From Niallia alba (GTDB lineage: Bacteria; Bacillota; Bacilli; Bacillales; Cytobacillaceae): a DNA stretch of 64,000 nt. Both the position numbers and the translations under genes were made by a program. The stretch is taken from assembly GCF_012933555.1 (NCBI RefSeq), contig NZ_JABBPK010000001.1, positions 2,024,001 to 2,088,000 of the forward strand. The letters are read 5' to 3'. The notes beneath the pieces are model-generated. The model did no database searches and had not been told where the DNA came from. It was given only the letters and a program-made list of their open reading frames with translations. The number at the start of each line of letters is the position of its first letter. The stretch's first letter is position 1. Positions 43,377 through 53,612 of this stretch are shown in pieces.

Positions 43377-45056
43377 GTGTCAATTACAGTTTTAGAAGGA
43401 AAGCGATTTGCCGAAATGGTAATCCAAGGAGCAAACCATTTATCCTCTAATGCTAAATATGTAGATGCGTTAAATGTTTTTCCAGTGCCAGATGGAGATA
43501 CAGGAACGAATATGAATTTATCGATGACTTCAGGTGCAAAGGAAGTTCAAAAGAATATTCAATCGCATATCGGTAAAGTTGGAACCTCATTATCTAGAGG
43601 GCTATTAATGGGAGCTAGAGGAAATTCTGGGGTTATTCTTTCTCAATTATTTCGAGGCTTTTCAAAACATATAGAGCAAAAGGAAACAATAACTGGAAAA
43701 GAATTTGCACAAGCTTTACAATTCGGTGTGGAAACAGCATATAAAGCAGTAATGAAACCGGTAGAGGGAACGATTCTTACAGTTGCGAAGGATTCTGCAA
43801 AGAAAGCGGTTCAATCTGCCGAAACGAATGACGACATTATTGTTATCATGGAAGATACAGTGAAAGAAGCGAAAGCTTCATTAAATAGAACACCTGACCT
43901 ATTACCTGTTTTAAAAGAAGTAGGTGTTGTGGACAGTGGTGGGCAAGGATTAGTATTTGTCTATGAAGGCTTCCTTGCTGAGCTTAAAGGTGAAAAACTT
44001 CCTGACGCTGTTCAAAACGTTGTTTCAATGAACGAATTAGTAAATGCAGAGCATCATAAAAATGTTCATAGTTATATCAATACAGAAGATATTGAATTTG
44101 GCTATTGCACAGAGTTTATGGTTCGTTTAGAACAGGAGAAATTAGGAAACAAGCCGTTTTCAGAAGAAGACTTTAGACAGGCTTTAAGCAAATACGGAGA
44201 TTCTTTACTTGTTATCGCAGATGATGAGATTGTGAAAATTCACATTCACTCTAATCATCCAGGTGAAGTTTTATCATTTGGTCAAAAGTACGGTAACTTA
44301 GTAAAAATGAAGATTGAAAATATGCGCGAGCAGCATAGCAACTTAGTGGATTCAGCAGAACAAGAGGAAGCAATTAGCGCTCATTCTGTTGAAGAACAAA
44401 AAGAGTATGGGATTGTAACGGTTTCTATGGGAAGCGGAATTGCAGATCTTTTTAGAAGCATCGGTGCTCATTATGTTATCGAGGGCGGCCAAACGATGAA
44501 TCCTAGTACAGAAGATATTGTTAATGCAGTGAAACATATTAACGCGAAAAAAGTCTTTATTTTGCCAAATAATAAAAATATTATTATGGCAGCAGAACAA
44601 GCAGCTGAAGTATTAGAACAAGACGTAGTTGTTATTTCTTCTAAAACTGTTCCTCAAGGAATGTCAGCGTTGCTTGCTTTCAATCCTTCTAGTGATTTAG
44701 AAACAAATGAGAAGAATATGAAAGCTGCGCTTGAACATGTAAAAACAGGTCAAATTACGTATGCGGTCAGAGATACAAGCATCGATGGGCTAGAGATTGA
44801 AACAGGCGATTTTATGGGACTTGCAGATGGGAAAATCGTTGTAAAAAGCAAAGAAAAAACAGAATCTGCACAAGAACTTTTACAATCTATGATTGATGAG
44901 GATTCTGAAATTGTAACGGTAATCAAAGGAGAAGAAGCGACGGAAGAAGAAGTAGATACGCTTGTATCCTTTATTGAAGAAAATTTTGAAGATGTGGAAG
45001 TTGAAGTTCATGACGGTAAGCAACCACTATATTCCTTCATCTTTTCAATCGAATAA
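43377..45056 (+). CDS. fakA: Fatty acid kinase catalytic subunit FakA
   Basis: Homologue of B. subtilis YloV. FakA phosphorylates fatty acids held by FakB (DegV-type) proteins so they can enter phospholipid synthesis. The N-terminal DhaL-type kinase domain has NVFPVPDGDTGTNMNLSM with the metal-binding aspartates and GARGNSGVILSQ. The middle and C-terminal domains (about residues 220-559) are of the family type. The start is GTG 43377 behind GAGGAGG. A terminator follows. It fits well with the nearby plsX, whose acyl-phosphate product is the same as that of FakA. Confidence 0.94.
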   Translation: MSITVLEGKRFAEMVIQGANHLSSNAKYVDALNVFPVPDGDTGTNMNLSMTSGAKEVQKNIQSHIGKVGTSLSRGLLMGARGNSGVILSQLFRGFSKHIEQKETITGKEFAQALQFGVETAYKAVMKPVEGTILTVAKDSAKKAVQSAETNDDIIVIMEDTVKEAKASLNRTPDLLPVLKEVGVVDSGGQGLVFVYEGFLAELKGEKLPDAVQNVVSMNELVNAEHHKNVHSYINTEDIEFGYCTEFMVRLEQEKLGNKPFSEEDFRQALSKYGDSLLVIADDEIVKIHIHSNHPGEVLSFGQKYGNLVKMKIENMREQHSNLVDSAEQEEAISAHSVEEQKEYGIVTVSMGSGIADLFRSIGAHYVIEGGQTMNPSTEDIVNAVKHINAKKVFILPNNKNIIMAAEQAAEVLEQDVVVISSKTVPQGMSALLAFNPSSDLETNEKNMKAALEHVKTGQITYAVRDTSIDGLEIETGDFMGLADGKIVVKSKEKTESAQELLQSMIDEDSEIVTVIKGEEATEEEVDTLVSFIEENFEDVEVEVHDGKQPLYSFIFSIE

Positions 45057-45065
45057 TCATTAGCT

Positions 45066-45110
45066 AAAAAAGGGTGTGCCTTAGGAGAGGTATGCCCTTT
45101 TTTGTTTTTT
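45066..45110 (+). terminator. Terminator after fakA
   Basis: AAAAAAGGGTGTGCC and GGTATGCCCTTTTTT form a 15-bp stem with one mismatch and a T-rich tail. Confidence 0.88.
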
Positions 45111-45208
45111 AGGGGAGGTGGAACGGTGGGGACGGACGGGCAATTTTGTTTGAAGAAGAGAGCTGGGGAAGGTATGTCTGTTACTTTGAAGGTGAGTGGT
45201 TGAACGAA

Positions 45209-45340
45209 AAGGTAACAGAGAAGCGATTTCTGAGCCCGTGCAGTGCAGAAAAAAGAGTTTAAGGTAACAGAGAAGCGATCTCTAAGCCCGCGCAAGGAAG
45301 AAAAAGCCGCTTAAGGTAACAGAGGAGCCCTCCCTAAAAT
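45209..45340 (+). repeat. Tandem repeat, 52-bp unit, about 2.5 copies
   Basis: AAGGTAACAGAG recurs at 45209, 45261 and 45313, exactly 52 bp apart. Copies 1 and 2 also share AAGCGAT(T/C)TCT(G/A)AGCCCG. Each has a small palindrome, AGAGAAGCGATCTCT in copy 2. Copy 3 diverges after AACAGAGGAGCC. It lies in the 440-bp spacer between fakA and sdaAB, in which I see no gene. Confidence 0.85.
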
Positions 45341-45553
45341 CCCTAAAGCAAACAACCCCCAACTATATTAACTTTTCATATCAAGCAACATACATAACAG
45401 TCTTTATTTTCCATTCAGCAAAATAAAGAGAACGATAAGAATTAGAACCATATATTAATATAGTATGATATTATATAGTGTAATGAATTGAAACACCGTA
45501 TTACGGAAAGACGACCATCATTTGATTTTGGGTATTTAAGGGGAGAAAAATCC

Positions 45554-46216
45554 ATGAAATATAAAAGTGTTTTTGATATTATTGGTCCGGTCATGATTGG
45601 TCCGTCCAGTTCCCACACAGCAGGTGCGGCGAGAATTGGAAGAGTCGCACGCAATCTTTTTGAAAGAGAACCAAAATGGGTAAATATTCATTTTTATGGT
45701 TCCTTTGCTGAAACCTATAAGGGGCATGGGACGGATGTGGCAATTATCGGAGGGATTCTTGATTTTGATACATTTGATGAACGAATTAAAGCGTCCTTAG
45801 AAATAGCGGAACAGCATGGAATCCAAGTTAAATTCCATATAGAAGAAGCGATACCAGAGCATCCAAATACTGCTAAAATCCATTTAGGAGACGAAAAAGG
45901 TGAAATGGAGCTAGTTGGTATTTCTATTGGCGGTGGAAAAATTGAAATCACAGAACTTAATGGGTTTAAATTAAAGCTTTCTGGTCATCACCCTGCAATA
46001 TTGGTTGTTCATAATGATCGATTCGGGGCTATTGCTAAGGTTGCGAATGTATTGGCTAAATATGAAATAAATATCGGTCATATGGAAGTAAGCCGTAAAG
46101 AAAAAGGGAAATTGGCTTTAATGACAATTGAGGTCGATCAAAATATAGAAGAAGCGATTTTAAAAGAGCTTGAGCAGTTAGATTCGATTGAAAAAGTAAC
46201 AACAATCGTGGAATAA
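45554..46216 (+). CDS. sdaAB: L-serine dehydratase, beta subunit
   Basis: With SdaAA it deaminates serine to pyruvate and ammonia, using an iron-sulfur cluster. The 220-residue protein begins MKYKSVFDIIGPVMIGPSSS and has an ACT-type regulatory domain at the C terminus (from about HHPAILVVHNDRFGAIAKVA). The frame is open upstream, but ATG 45554 follows AAGGGGAG and matches homologues. The alpha subunit follows after 14 nt. Confidence 0.95.
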   Translation: MKYKSVFDIIGPVMIGPSSSHTAGAARIGRVARNLFEREPKWVNIHFYGSFAETYKGHGTDVAIIGGILDFDTFDERIKASLEIAEQHGIQVKFHIEEAIPEHPNTAKIHLGDEKGEMELVGISIGGGKIEITELNGFKLKLSGHHPAILVVHNDRFGAIAKVANVLAKYEINIGHMEVSRKEKGKLALMTIEVDQNIEEAILKELEQLDSIEKVTTIVE

Positions 46217-46230
46217 AGGGAGGGGTAAAT

Positions 46231-47118
46231 ATGTTCCGTAATGTAGCAGAATTGGTAGAAATGGCAACAACTAGAAATTTACCGATTTCCGAAATTATGA
46301 TTGAACAAGAAATGAACGTAACAGGAAGAACAAGAGCAGAAATACTTGCACAGATGGAAACAAATTTGCAGGTAATGGAGCAAGCGGTGGAAAGAGGGTT
46401 GAATGGAGTAGTATCCCATTCCGGATTGACTGGTGGAGATGCCGTTTTACTTCAAGAATATATTAAAAAAGGTCAATTTCTTTCAGGAGAAATTATTTTA
46501 GATGCAGTTAGTAAAGCTGTTGCAACGAATGAAGTAAATGCAGCAATGGGAATGATTTGCGCAACACCAACAGCAGGATCTGCAGGTGTTGTACCTGGTA
46601 CGCTTTTTGCTGTGAAAAATAAACTGAATCCAACAAGAGAGCAGATGATTGCGTTCCTTTTTAATTCAGGTGCATTTGGGTTCGTGGTTGCAAATAACGC
46701 ATCAATCTCTGGTGCTGCTGGCGGATGCCAAGCGGAAGTTGGCTCGGCTGCTGGGATGGCTGCAGCTGCGATTGTAGAAATGGCAGGAGGAACACCTGAA
46801 CAATCAGCGCACGCTATGGCAATTACACTAAAGAATATGCTAGGTCTTGTTTGTGATCCAGTTGCTGGTTTAGTCGAAGTTCCATGTGTAAAACGAAACG
46901 CCATGGGAGCAGCGAATGCAATGATTGCTGCAGATATGGCGCTTGCAGGCATAAAAAGTCGTATTCCTTGTGATGAAGTAATTGATAGTATGTATCGAAT
47001 TGGTCAGGCAATGCCTACGGCGCTTAAAGAAACAGCACGGGGAGGGTTGGCAGCAACACCAACTGGTCGGAGACTGGAAGCTGAAATCTTTGGTAGTGCC
47101 GCTGCCGCTAACAAGTGA
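46231..47118 (+). CDS. sdaAA: L-serine dehydratase, alpha subunit
   Basis: Catalytic half of the two-part serine dehydratase, 295 residues. Conserved glycine-rich segments (TPTAGSAGVVPGTLFA, GAAGGCQAEVGSAAGMAAA) and the CDPVAGLVEVPC pair contain cysteines for the [4Fe-4S] cluster. GGGAGGGG precedes the ATG. The stop overlaps the recG start (GTGA), so recG translation may depend on it. Confidence 0.95.
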   Translation: MFRNVAELVEMATTRNLPISEIMIEQEMNVTGRTRAEILAQMETNLQVMEQAVERGLNGVVSHSGLTGGDAVLLQEYIKKGQFLSGEIILDAVSKAVATNEVNAAMGMICATPTAGSAGVVPGTLFAVKNKLNPTREQMIAFLFNSGAFGFVVANNASISGAAGGCQAEVGSAAGMAAAAIVEMAGGTPEQSAHAMAITLKNMLGLVCDPVAGLVEVPCVKRNAMGAANAMIAADMALAGIKSRIPCDEVIDSMYRIGQAMPTALKETARGGLAATPTGRRLEAEIFGSAAAANK

Positions 47119-49163
47119 ATGAAACATTACAACTATCCGTCGATCACATAAAAGGCGTTGGAGCAGAAACAAAAAAACAATTAGAAGAAATGAATATATA
47201 CAAAATAAATGATTTGCTAGAATATTTTCCTTATCGCTATGAGGATTATCGTCTGAAAAACCTCGAAGAAATAAAGCATGAAGAAAAAGTGACGGTAGAA
47301 GGGAAGGTTCATAGCGAACCATCCCTTATTTTTTATGGAAGAAAGAAATCTAGATTAACGATAAAGCTATTAGTAGAACAATACTTAATTACGGTCGTAT
47401 TTTTTAATCAGCCTTATTTAAAAAGTAAATTAGCTGTGCAAGAATTAATTACAGTAACAGGAAAATGGGATCAGCATCGCCAAACAATTACGGCGAATCA
47501 TTTGCAAATTGGCAGTAACCAAAAGGGGCATTTATTTGAACCAGTGTATGCGGTAAAGGGCAATATTACGGTCAAAAATTTACGTAAATATATTTCGTCC
47601 GCATTAAGTCAATATGGAGAGTTAATCGAAGAAAACTTTCCGTCTTCTATGCTAACAAAGTATCGATTGCTAGCACGGAAGGAAGCACTGCAAATTATTC
47701 ATTTTCCTGAAAAGAGAGAGGATCTTACCCAAGCAAGAAGAAGATTTGTATATGAGGAATTCCTCTTGTTTCAACTGAAAATGAGTGCGTTAAGAAAATA
47801 CGAAAGAGAGCATTCCGGTGGGAAAAGTCAGCAGTATTCCCTTGAAAAGCTAACAGCCTTTATAGAAACTCTTCCTTTTCCTTTGACAAATGCTCAAAAA
47901 AGAGTGGTTAATGAAATCTTGACAGATATGAAAGCAGAGGTCCGAATGAACCGGTTGCTGCAAGGGGATGTGGGATCTGGAAAAACAATTGTTGCTGCTA
48001 TAGTTTTATATGCATCTATCCTTTCTGGTCACCAAGGTGCATTAATGGCGCCGACAGAAATTCTTGCAGAGCAACATGCGGATTCTCTCCACGGTATCTT
48101 TTCAAAATTCGGGGTTACTTGCGGGTTGTTAACAAGCTCTGTTAAAGGAAAAAAACGAAAAGAATTGCTGGTCCAATTAAAAGAAGGAAAAATAGATATT
48201 TTAATAGGCACACATGCACTGATCCAAGACGATGTGGAATTTAAATCGCTAGGATTAGTCATTACAGATGAGCAGCATCGCTTTGGAGTTGAGCAAAGAA
48301 GAGTATTAAGGGAAAAGGGAGAAAATCCTGACGTTCTGTTTATGACAGCAACCCCAATTCCAAGAACGCTCGCCATTACTGTCTTTGGCGAAATGGATGT
48401 TAGTATCATTGACGAAATGCCAGCAGGACGAAAAAATATTGAAACATATTGGGTAAAGCACGATATGTTAACAAGGATCCTTCAATTTATGGAAAAAGAA
48501 CTCCATCAAGGAAGACAAGCCTATGTTATTTGTCCATTAATCGAAGAATCGGAAAAGCTGGATGTTCAAAATGCGATTGATGTCCATGCGATGTTATCTA
48601 CCTTTTTTCACGGAAGATATCAGGTTGGCCTGATGCACGGGAAACTTCATGCAGATGAGAAGGACAACATGATGAAACAGTTTAGTCAAAATGACATTCA
48701 AGTTCTAGTAAGTACAACGGTTGTCGAAGTAGGCGTAAATGTTCCAAATGCGACGTTTATGCTTGTGTATGATGCAGAACGATTCGGATTATCACAGCTC
48801 CATCAACTTAGAGGAAGAGTCGGGCGAGGTGACGCTCAATCTTATTGCGTCTTAATCGCAGACCCAAAAACAGATGTTGGAAAAGAAAGAATGAAAATCA
48901 TGACCGAAACAAGCGACGGATTCGTTCTAAGTGAGAAAGATCTAGAGTTAAGAGGACCAGGAGACTTTTTCGGAAAAAAACAAAGTGGTTTACCTGAATT
49001 TAAAATGGGCGATATGATTCACGACTACCGCATCTTAGAAACGGCAAGAAACGATGCAACCATTCTAATCGAATCAGCCGCATTCTGGCAAAATGACGAC
49101 TACAAAGCCCTAAGAGATACGCTAAAGGAAACAGGTGTCCTAAATGGAGAAAAACTAGACTAA
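47115..49163 (+). CDS. recG: ATP-dependent DNA helicase RecG
   Basis: A 682-residue branched-DNA helicase that processes stalled forks and Holliday junctions. An N-terminal wedge OB-fold domain (KVTVEGKVHSEPS) precedes the helicase lobes with Walker A LLQGDVGSGKT (near residue 283), DEQHRFG, TATPIPRT and QLRGRVGRG. The start is probably GTG 47115, overlapping the sdaAA stop; I see no strong ribosome site, which fits translational coupling. It closes the sdaAB-sdaAA-recG group. Confidence 0.95.
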   Translation: MNETLQLSVDHIKGVGAETKKQLEEMNIYKINDLLEYFPYRYEDYRLKNLEEIKHEEKVTVEGKVHSEPSLIFYGRKKSRLTIKLLVEQYLITVVFFNQPYLKSKLAVQELITVTGKWDQHRQTITANHLQIGSNQKGHLFEPVYAVKGNITVKNLRKYISSALSQYGELIEENFPSSMLTKYRLLARKEALQIIHFPEKREDLTQARRRFVYEEFLLFQLKMSALRKYEREHSGGKSQQYSLEKLTAFIETLPFPLTNAQKRVVNEILTDMKAEVRMNRLLQGDVGSGKTIVAAIVLYASILSGHQGALMAPTEILAEQHADSLHGIFSKFGVTCGLLTSSVKGKKRKELLVQLKEGKIDILIGTHALIQDDVEFKSLGLVITDEQHRFGVEQRRVLREKGENPDVLFMTATPIPRTLAITVFGEMDVSIIDEMPAGRKNIETYWVKHDMLTRILQFMEKELHQGRQAYVICPLIEESEKLDVQNAIDVHAMLSTFFHGRYQVGLMHGKLHADEKDNMMKQFSQNDIQVLVSTTVVEVGVNVPNATFMLVYDAERFGLSQLHQLRGRVGRGDAQSYCVLIADPKTDVGKERMKIMTETSDGFVLSEKDLELRGPGDFFGKKQSGLPEFKMGDMIHDYRILETARNDATILIESAAFWQNDDYKALRDTLKETGVLNGEKLD

Positions 49164-49299
49164 TCGCGACTATATTTCCCAGTAAATAACAAGCTGATTG
49201 ATAGCCTTCAATACTTCTCGATGGTAAACAAGGAAATAGGAGTTTAAACACTAAGCAGGCAATTGTGAGGTTATTAAAAAATACTTAATTTCGAATGAA

Positions 49300-49390
49300 A
49301 TTAAGAGCAATCATATTTGAAGATTGGTTTGAAGAAGTGTACGCTCGCCCCATAGAAAGCGAGCGTACACCTCGGAAGACAAATCCACAC
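49300..49390 (+). repeat. Shortened hairpin repeat, GTACGCTCG class
   Basis: GATTGGTTTGAAGAAGTGTACGCTCG on the left pairs with CGAGCGTACACCTC and GGAAGACAAATCC on the right around CCCCATAGAAAG. The flank AGAGCAATCATATTTGAAG and the right end match the repeat at 18207-18378, but the central part is missing. It ends about 60 bp before the fapR promoter. Confidence 0.75.
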
Positions 49391-49452
49391 CTAAGTATAA
49401 AACGTGGCTACTATCAATCATTAATAGCTAGCAGTTGGAACAAAACTTCGGC

Positions 49453-49481
49453 TTGCATTCCAACTATATAAATTATATACT
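49453..49481 (+). promoter_or_regulatory. Probable promoter of fapR
   Basis: TTGCAT (49453-49458), 17 bp, TATACT (49476-49481). The FapR operator begins five bases downstream and so covers the expected start of transcription. Confidence 0.7.
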
Positions 49482-49485
49482 ACTA

Positions 49486-49502
49486 TTAGTACCTAGTCTT
49501 AA
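49486..49502. promoter_or_regulatory. FapR operator
   Basis: TTAGTACCTAGTCTTAA fits the known FapR-binding palindrome (TTAGTACCTGATACTAA type) with a few changes in its right half. FapR bound here would repress its own operon until malonyl-CoA or malonyl-ACP releases it. Confidence 0.85.
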
Positions 49503-49522
49503 TAGTGCGGTGGTGTTAATAA

Positions 49523-50086
49523 ATGAAGAGAACTAAACGGGAACGTCAACAGTTTTTAGTGGAGACAATTAAAGAGACTCCTTTTATTACAGACGAGGAA
49601 TTGGCGGAAAAATTCTCTGTTAGTGTACAGACAATAAGACTAGATCGGTTAGAACTATCAATTCCAGAGCTTAGAGAGCGAATTAAAAACGTCGCAAAAC
49701 AATCACTTGAAGACGAAGTGAAAGCATTGCCTATCGAAGAAGTTATTGGGGAAATAATCGATATGGAATTAGATAATTCAGCTATATCTATCTTTGAAGT
49801 AAAACAAGAACATGTCTTTAAACGAAATGGAATTGCAAGGGGACATCATCTCTTTGCCCAAGCGAATTCTCTTGCGGTAGCCTTAATCAACGACGAACTT
49901 GCACTAACAGCAAAAGCCAATATTCACTTTACTAGATCGGTTAAATTAGGTGAACGTATTATTGCAAAAGCAAAAGTAATTCATATAGATAGTATAACCG
50001 GCAGAACAACGGTAGAAGTTAATAGTTATGTGAACACGGAATTAGTTTTTAAAGGTGAATTTGATATGTACCGTGCCAAAAGATAA
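49523..50086 (+). CDS. fapR: FapR, malonyl-CoA-responsive regulator of lipid synthesis
   Basis: A 187-residue repressor of fatty acid and phospholipid genes. The N-terminal helix-turn-helix ([20 protein letters not shown]) and linker are followed by a hot-dog fold domain (from about residue 70) that binds malonyl-CoA; [19 protein letters not shown] is the conserved ligand region. It heads the fapR-plsX-fabD-fabG-acpP order of B. subtilis, and its own operator lies upstream, so it is autoregulated. Confidence 0.95.
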   Translation: MKRTKRERQQFLVETIKETPFITDEELAEKFSVSVQTIRLDRLELSIPELRERIKNVAKQSLEDEVKALPIEEVIGEIIDMELDNSAISIFEVKQEHVFKRNGIARGHHLFAQANSLAVALINDELALTAKANIHFTRSVKLGERIIAKAKVIHIDSITGRTTVEVNSYVNTELVFKGEFDMYRAKR

Positions 50087-50099
50087 AGGAGTAATTAGT

Positions 50100-51080
50100 A
50101 TGATGAAAATTGCCATTGATGCAATGGGTGGAGACAATGCCCCGAAAGAAATAGTTATTGGTGCCCAAAAAGCAGTAGAAGCTTTTTCAGATTTAGAAAT
50201 ACTTCTCGTTGGAGACGAAAAACAGATTCAATCTTTCCTAACTACGAAAGAACGAATTAATATTTTACATACAGAAGAGCAAATTTTAGCAACAGATGAA
50301 CCAGTAAGGGCAGTACGCAGAAAAAAAACAGCTAGTATGGTCCTTGGTGCAACAGAAGTAAAAGAGGCTAGAGCAGATGCGTTTATCTCTGCAGGAAATA
50401 CAGGTGCTTTAATGGCAACTGGATTGTTTGTAGTTGGGAGAATGGAGGGAATTGACCGTCCGGCATTAGCCCCAACGTTACCGACAATCGGCGGAGAAGG
50501 TTTTCTTCTACTTGATGTTGGCGCAAATGTGGATGCCAAGCCAGAAAACTTAGTTCAGTATGCAATGATGGGAAGCATTTATTCCGAAAAGGTTAGAGGC
50601 GTTGCCAAACCAAGAGTTGGATTATTGAACATTGGGACAGAAGAGAAAAAGGGGAATGAATTAACGAAGAAAACCTTTGAACTTCTCCAAAATACCGATA
50701 TTCATTTTATAGGAAATGTGGAAGCACGTGATTTGCTTGATGGAGTATGTGATGTTGCTGTGACAGATGGGTTTACAGGCAATATGATTTTAAAAACGGT
50801 TGAAGGAACAGCGATGTCTATGTTTAAAATGATTAAAGCTGAGTTAATGAGCAGCTTTACTTCCAAAATGGCTGCTGCAGTCCTAAAGCCAAATTTAAAA
50901 CAAATAAAAAATAAATTGGATTATTCAGAGTATGGCGGTGCAGCCTTATTTGGTTTAAATGCACCTGTTATTAAAGCACACGGTTCATCTGATAGCCAGG
51001 CGATATTTAGCGCAATTAGACAAACAAGAGAGTTTGTGCAATCAGGTGTGGTCGCTCAAATAAAAGACGCAATGGAGTAA
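50100..51080 (+). CDS. plsX: Phosphate acyltransferase PlsX
   Basis: Turns acyl-ACP into acyl-phosphate, the donor for PlsY in phospholipid synthesis. It begins [21 protein letters not shown], and [16 protein letters not shown] and [13 protein letters not shown] are family signatures. About 326 residues. ATG 50100 lies eight bases after GGAG; ATG 50103 is the alternative. It follows fapR by 13 nt. Confidence 0.95.
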   Translation: MMKIAIDAMGGDNAPKEIVIGAQKAVEAFSDLEILLVGDEKQIQSFLTTKERINILHTEEQILATDEPVRAVRRKKTASMVLGATEVKEARADAFISAGNTGALMATGLFVVGRMEGIDRPALAPTLPTIGGEGFLLLDVGANVDAKPENLVQYAMMGSIYSEKVRGVAKPRVGLLNIGTEEKKGNELTKKTFELLQNTDIHFIGNVEARDLLDGVCDVAVTDGFTGNMILKTVEGTAMSMFKMIKAELMSSFTSKMAAAVLKPNLKQIKNKLDYSEYGGAALFGLNAPVIKAHGSSDSQAIFSAIRQTREFVQSGVVAQIKDAME

Positions 51081-51145
51081 AATGAGGAATAAAGACAGAA
51101 ACGGCAAATTCAACTCTAATGGGAAGAAAAGGAGAGTAAAAACAA

Positions 51146-52090
51146 ATGGGTAAAATTGCTTTTGTTTTTCCTGGACAAGGCTCACAAGTAGTCGGAATGG
51201 GAAAAGATTTATTTGAACAATTTGAACCGGCAGCGAATTTATTCAAAAAAGCTGATCAAAAATTAAACGTTTCTCTAACAGACTTAATTTTTGAAGGACC
51301 AAAGGAAGAACTTACACTTACACACAATACACAGCCAGCCTTACTGACAACGAGTATCGCCATTTTAGAACATTTTAAGCAATTTGATATACAGCCAGAT
51401 TATGTGGCGGGACATAGCTTAGGTGAGTATTCTGCGTTAATTGCAGCAGGCGTGGTATCTTTTGAAGATGGTGTATATGCAGTTCGTAAGCGTGGAGAAT
51501 ACATGCAAGAAGCGGTCCCAGCAGGTGAAGGAGCGATGGCAGCTGTGCTCGGGCTAGATCGAGAGCAATTGACTGCCGTGACACTTGAGGTCTCTGATGC
51601 AGGTAATTCCGTACAGCTAGCGAATCTTAATTGTCCTGGGCAAATTGTTATCTCAGGAACAACGAAGGGCGTAGAATTAGCGGGAGAAAAAGCTAAGGAA
51701 GCAGGGGCAAAGCGTGCAATCCCTCTTGAAGTGAGTGGTCCTTTCCATTCAGAACTAATGAAGCCAGCTGCAGAGAAATTTGCTTCTGTATTGGATGACT
51801 TGGACTTAGTAGATGCAAAAATCCCTGTCATTGCTAATGTTACAGCTGCTCCAATCCAAGATAAGGCAGATATTAAAACAAAGCTAGTAGAACAATTATA
51901 TTCATCTGTTCTTTGGGAAGATTCTGTTCGAAACATGCTTGATTTAGGGGTAGACACTTTTATTGAAATCGGACCTGGTAAAGTTCTTTCTGGTTTAATT
52001 AAGAAAATTGATCGAAAAGCGAAAGTGTATGCTGTAAATGATATGGAAACAAGTACTAAAGTTGCAGAAGAGTTAAAGGGGGATTTGTAA
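51146..52090 (+). CDS. fabD: Malonyl CoA-acyl carrier protein transacylase
   Basis: Loads malonyl groups onto ACP. It begins with KIAFVFPGQGSQVVGMG; the nucleophile serine is in VAGHSLGEYSAL (near residue 90) and the catalytic histidine in SGPFHSELMKPA. 314 residues. AAAAGGAGAG is the ribosome site. The stop is directly followed by the fabG start with no spacer. Confidence 0.96.
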   Translation: MGKIAFVFPGQGSQVVGMGKDLFEQFEPAANLFKKADQKLNVSLTDLIFEGPKEELTLTHNTQPALLTTSIAILEHFKQFDIQPDYVAGHSLGEYSALIAAGVVSFEDGVYAVRKRGEYMQEAVPAGEGAMAAVLGLDREQLTAVTLEVSDAGNSVQLANLNCPGQIVISGTTKGVELAGEKAKEAGAKRAIPLEVSGPFHSELMKPAAEKFASVLDDLDLVDAKIPVIANVTAAPIQDKADIKTKLVEQLYSSVLWEDSVRNMLDLGVDTFIEIGPGKVLSGLIKKIDRKAKVYAVNDMETSTKVAEELKGDL

Positions 52091-52834
<744 letters not shown>

Positions 52835-52898
52835 TGATTCCTTTATGAAAAGGAAAGAGTGTGAATAGTAAGAGAACAAACATTAGATAAAGTTCTCA

Positions 52899-52927
52899 TT
52901 TATTATTTCGTTAAAATACTCTATAAT
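52899..52927 (+). promoter_or_regulatory. Possible acpP promoter
   Basis: A perfect -10 TATAAT (52922-52927) follows, after 17 bp, a poor -35 (TTTATT). It lies 24 bp before the acpP start codon. Confidence 0.45.
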
Positions 52928-52950
52928 GCATTTGAGGGGAGGTGAAATAA

Positions 52951-53181
52951 ATGGCAGATGTATTAGAGCGTGTAACAAAAATCGTTGTAGATCGTCTTGG
53001 AGTGGAAGAATCTGAGGTTACTTTAGAAGCTTCTTTCAAAGATGATTTAGGCGCTGACTCTCTTGATGTAGTTGAACTTGTTATGGAATTAGAAGATGAG
53101 TTCGATATGGAAATTTCTGACGACGATGCTGAAAAGATTTCTACAGTTGGTGATGCTGTGAATTACATAAGTAATCGCTAG
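52951..53181 (+). CDS. acpP: Acyl carrier protein
   Basis: A 76-residue acidic protein that carries growing acyl chains. The phosphopantetheine attachment serine is in [18 protein letters not shown]. It begins [20 protein letters not shown] and is of normal length. AGGGGAGGTGA is a very strong ribosome site, fitting the high level of ACP in cells. A terminator follows, so high expression can stop before rnc. The gene is called acpA in B. subtilis. Confidence 0.97.
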   Translation: MADVLERVTKIVVDRLGVEESEVTLEASFKDDLGADSLDVVELVMELEDEFDMEISDDDAEKISTVGDAVNYISNR

Positions 53182-53189
53182 TCATTGTT

Positions 53190-53224
53190 TAAAAGCTCCG
53201 TTATCCACGGGGCTTTTAATTTTG
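53190..53224 (+). terminator. Terminator after acpP
   Basis: AAAAGCTCCGT and ACGGGGCTTTT pair (one G-T pair) over a 5-nt loop, followed by AATTTTG. Confidence 0.8.
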
Positions 53225-53612
53225 TATGTGAGCGATTATTTAGGAGAAAACTATTACAGTAGAAAAAGTTACTATATTGATTGTGAAAAGGCCTGAAGAA
53301 TAGATGACAATCTCTGTTTGTTTGATGTATACTAATAACTAAATGCCTATAATAAATAGGAATGTAGTAATGGTTGATGAACGGCAAGATCATCGTCGTT
53401 CAAAGGAATATTATATACGGCGCTTAAAAAGCGCAATAAATAGATAGAAATAGTTTTTCTTATGTGAAGTGGGGTTTTCCCCCTAGTGGTAGCCCGATTT
53501 CTGTAATAGAAAAGGCTTGGAGAGAAAAAACTTTCCAAGTTTCTTTGCGTTTTTTATCTTTTTTACTTAAACTTGAAATGAATTGTAAACTTAGTGCTAA
53601 GGTGGAGGCAAA
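53225..53612 (+). other. Long leader region upstream of rnc
   Basis: A promoter-like ATGACA (53304-53309), 18 bp, TATACT (53328-53333) would give a leader of about 270 nt before rnc. The leader holds a hairpin GAACGGCAAGATCATCGTCGTTC near 53379 and another CTTGGAGAGAAAAAACTTTCCAAG near 53516. A frame at 53464-53667 runs into rnc in another phase and is unlikely to be a gene. Confidence 0.45.
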
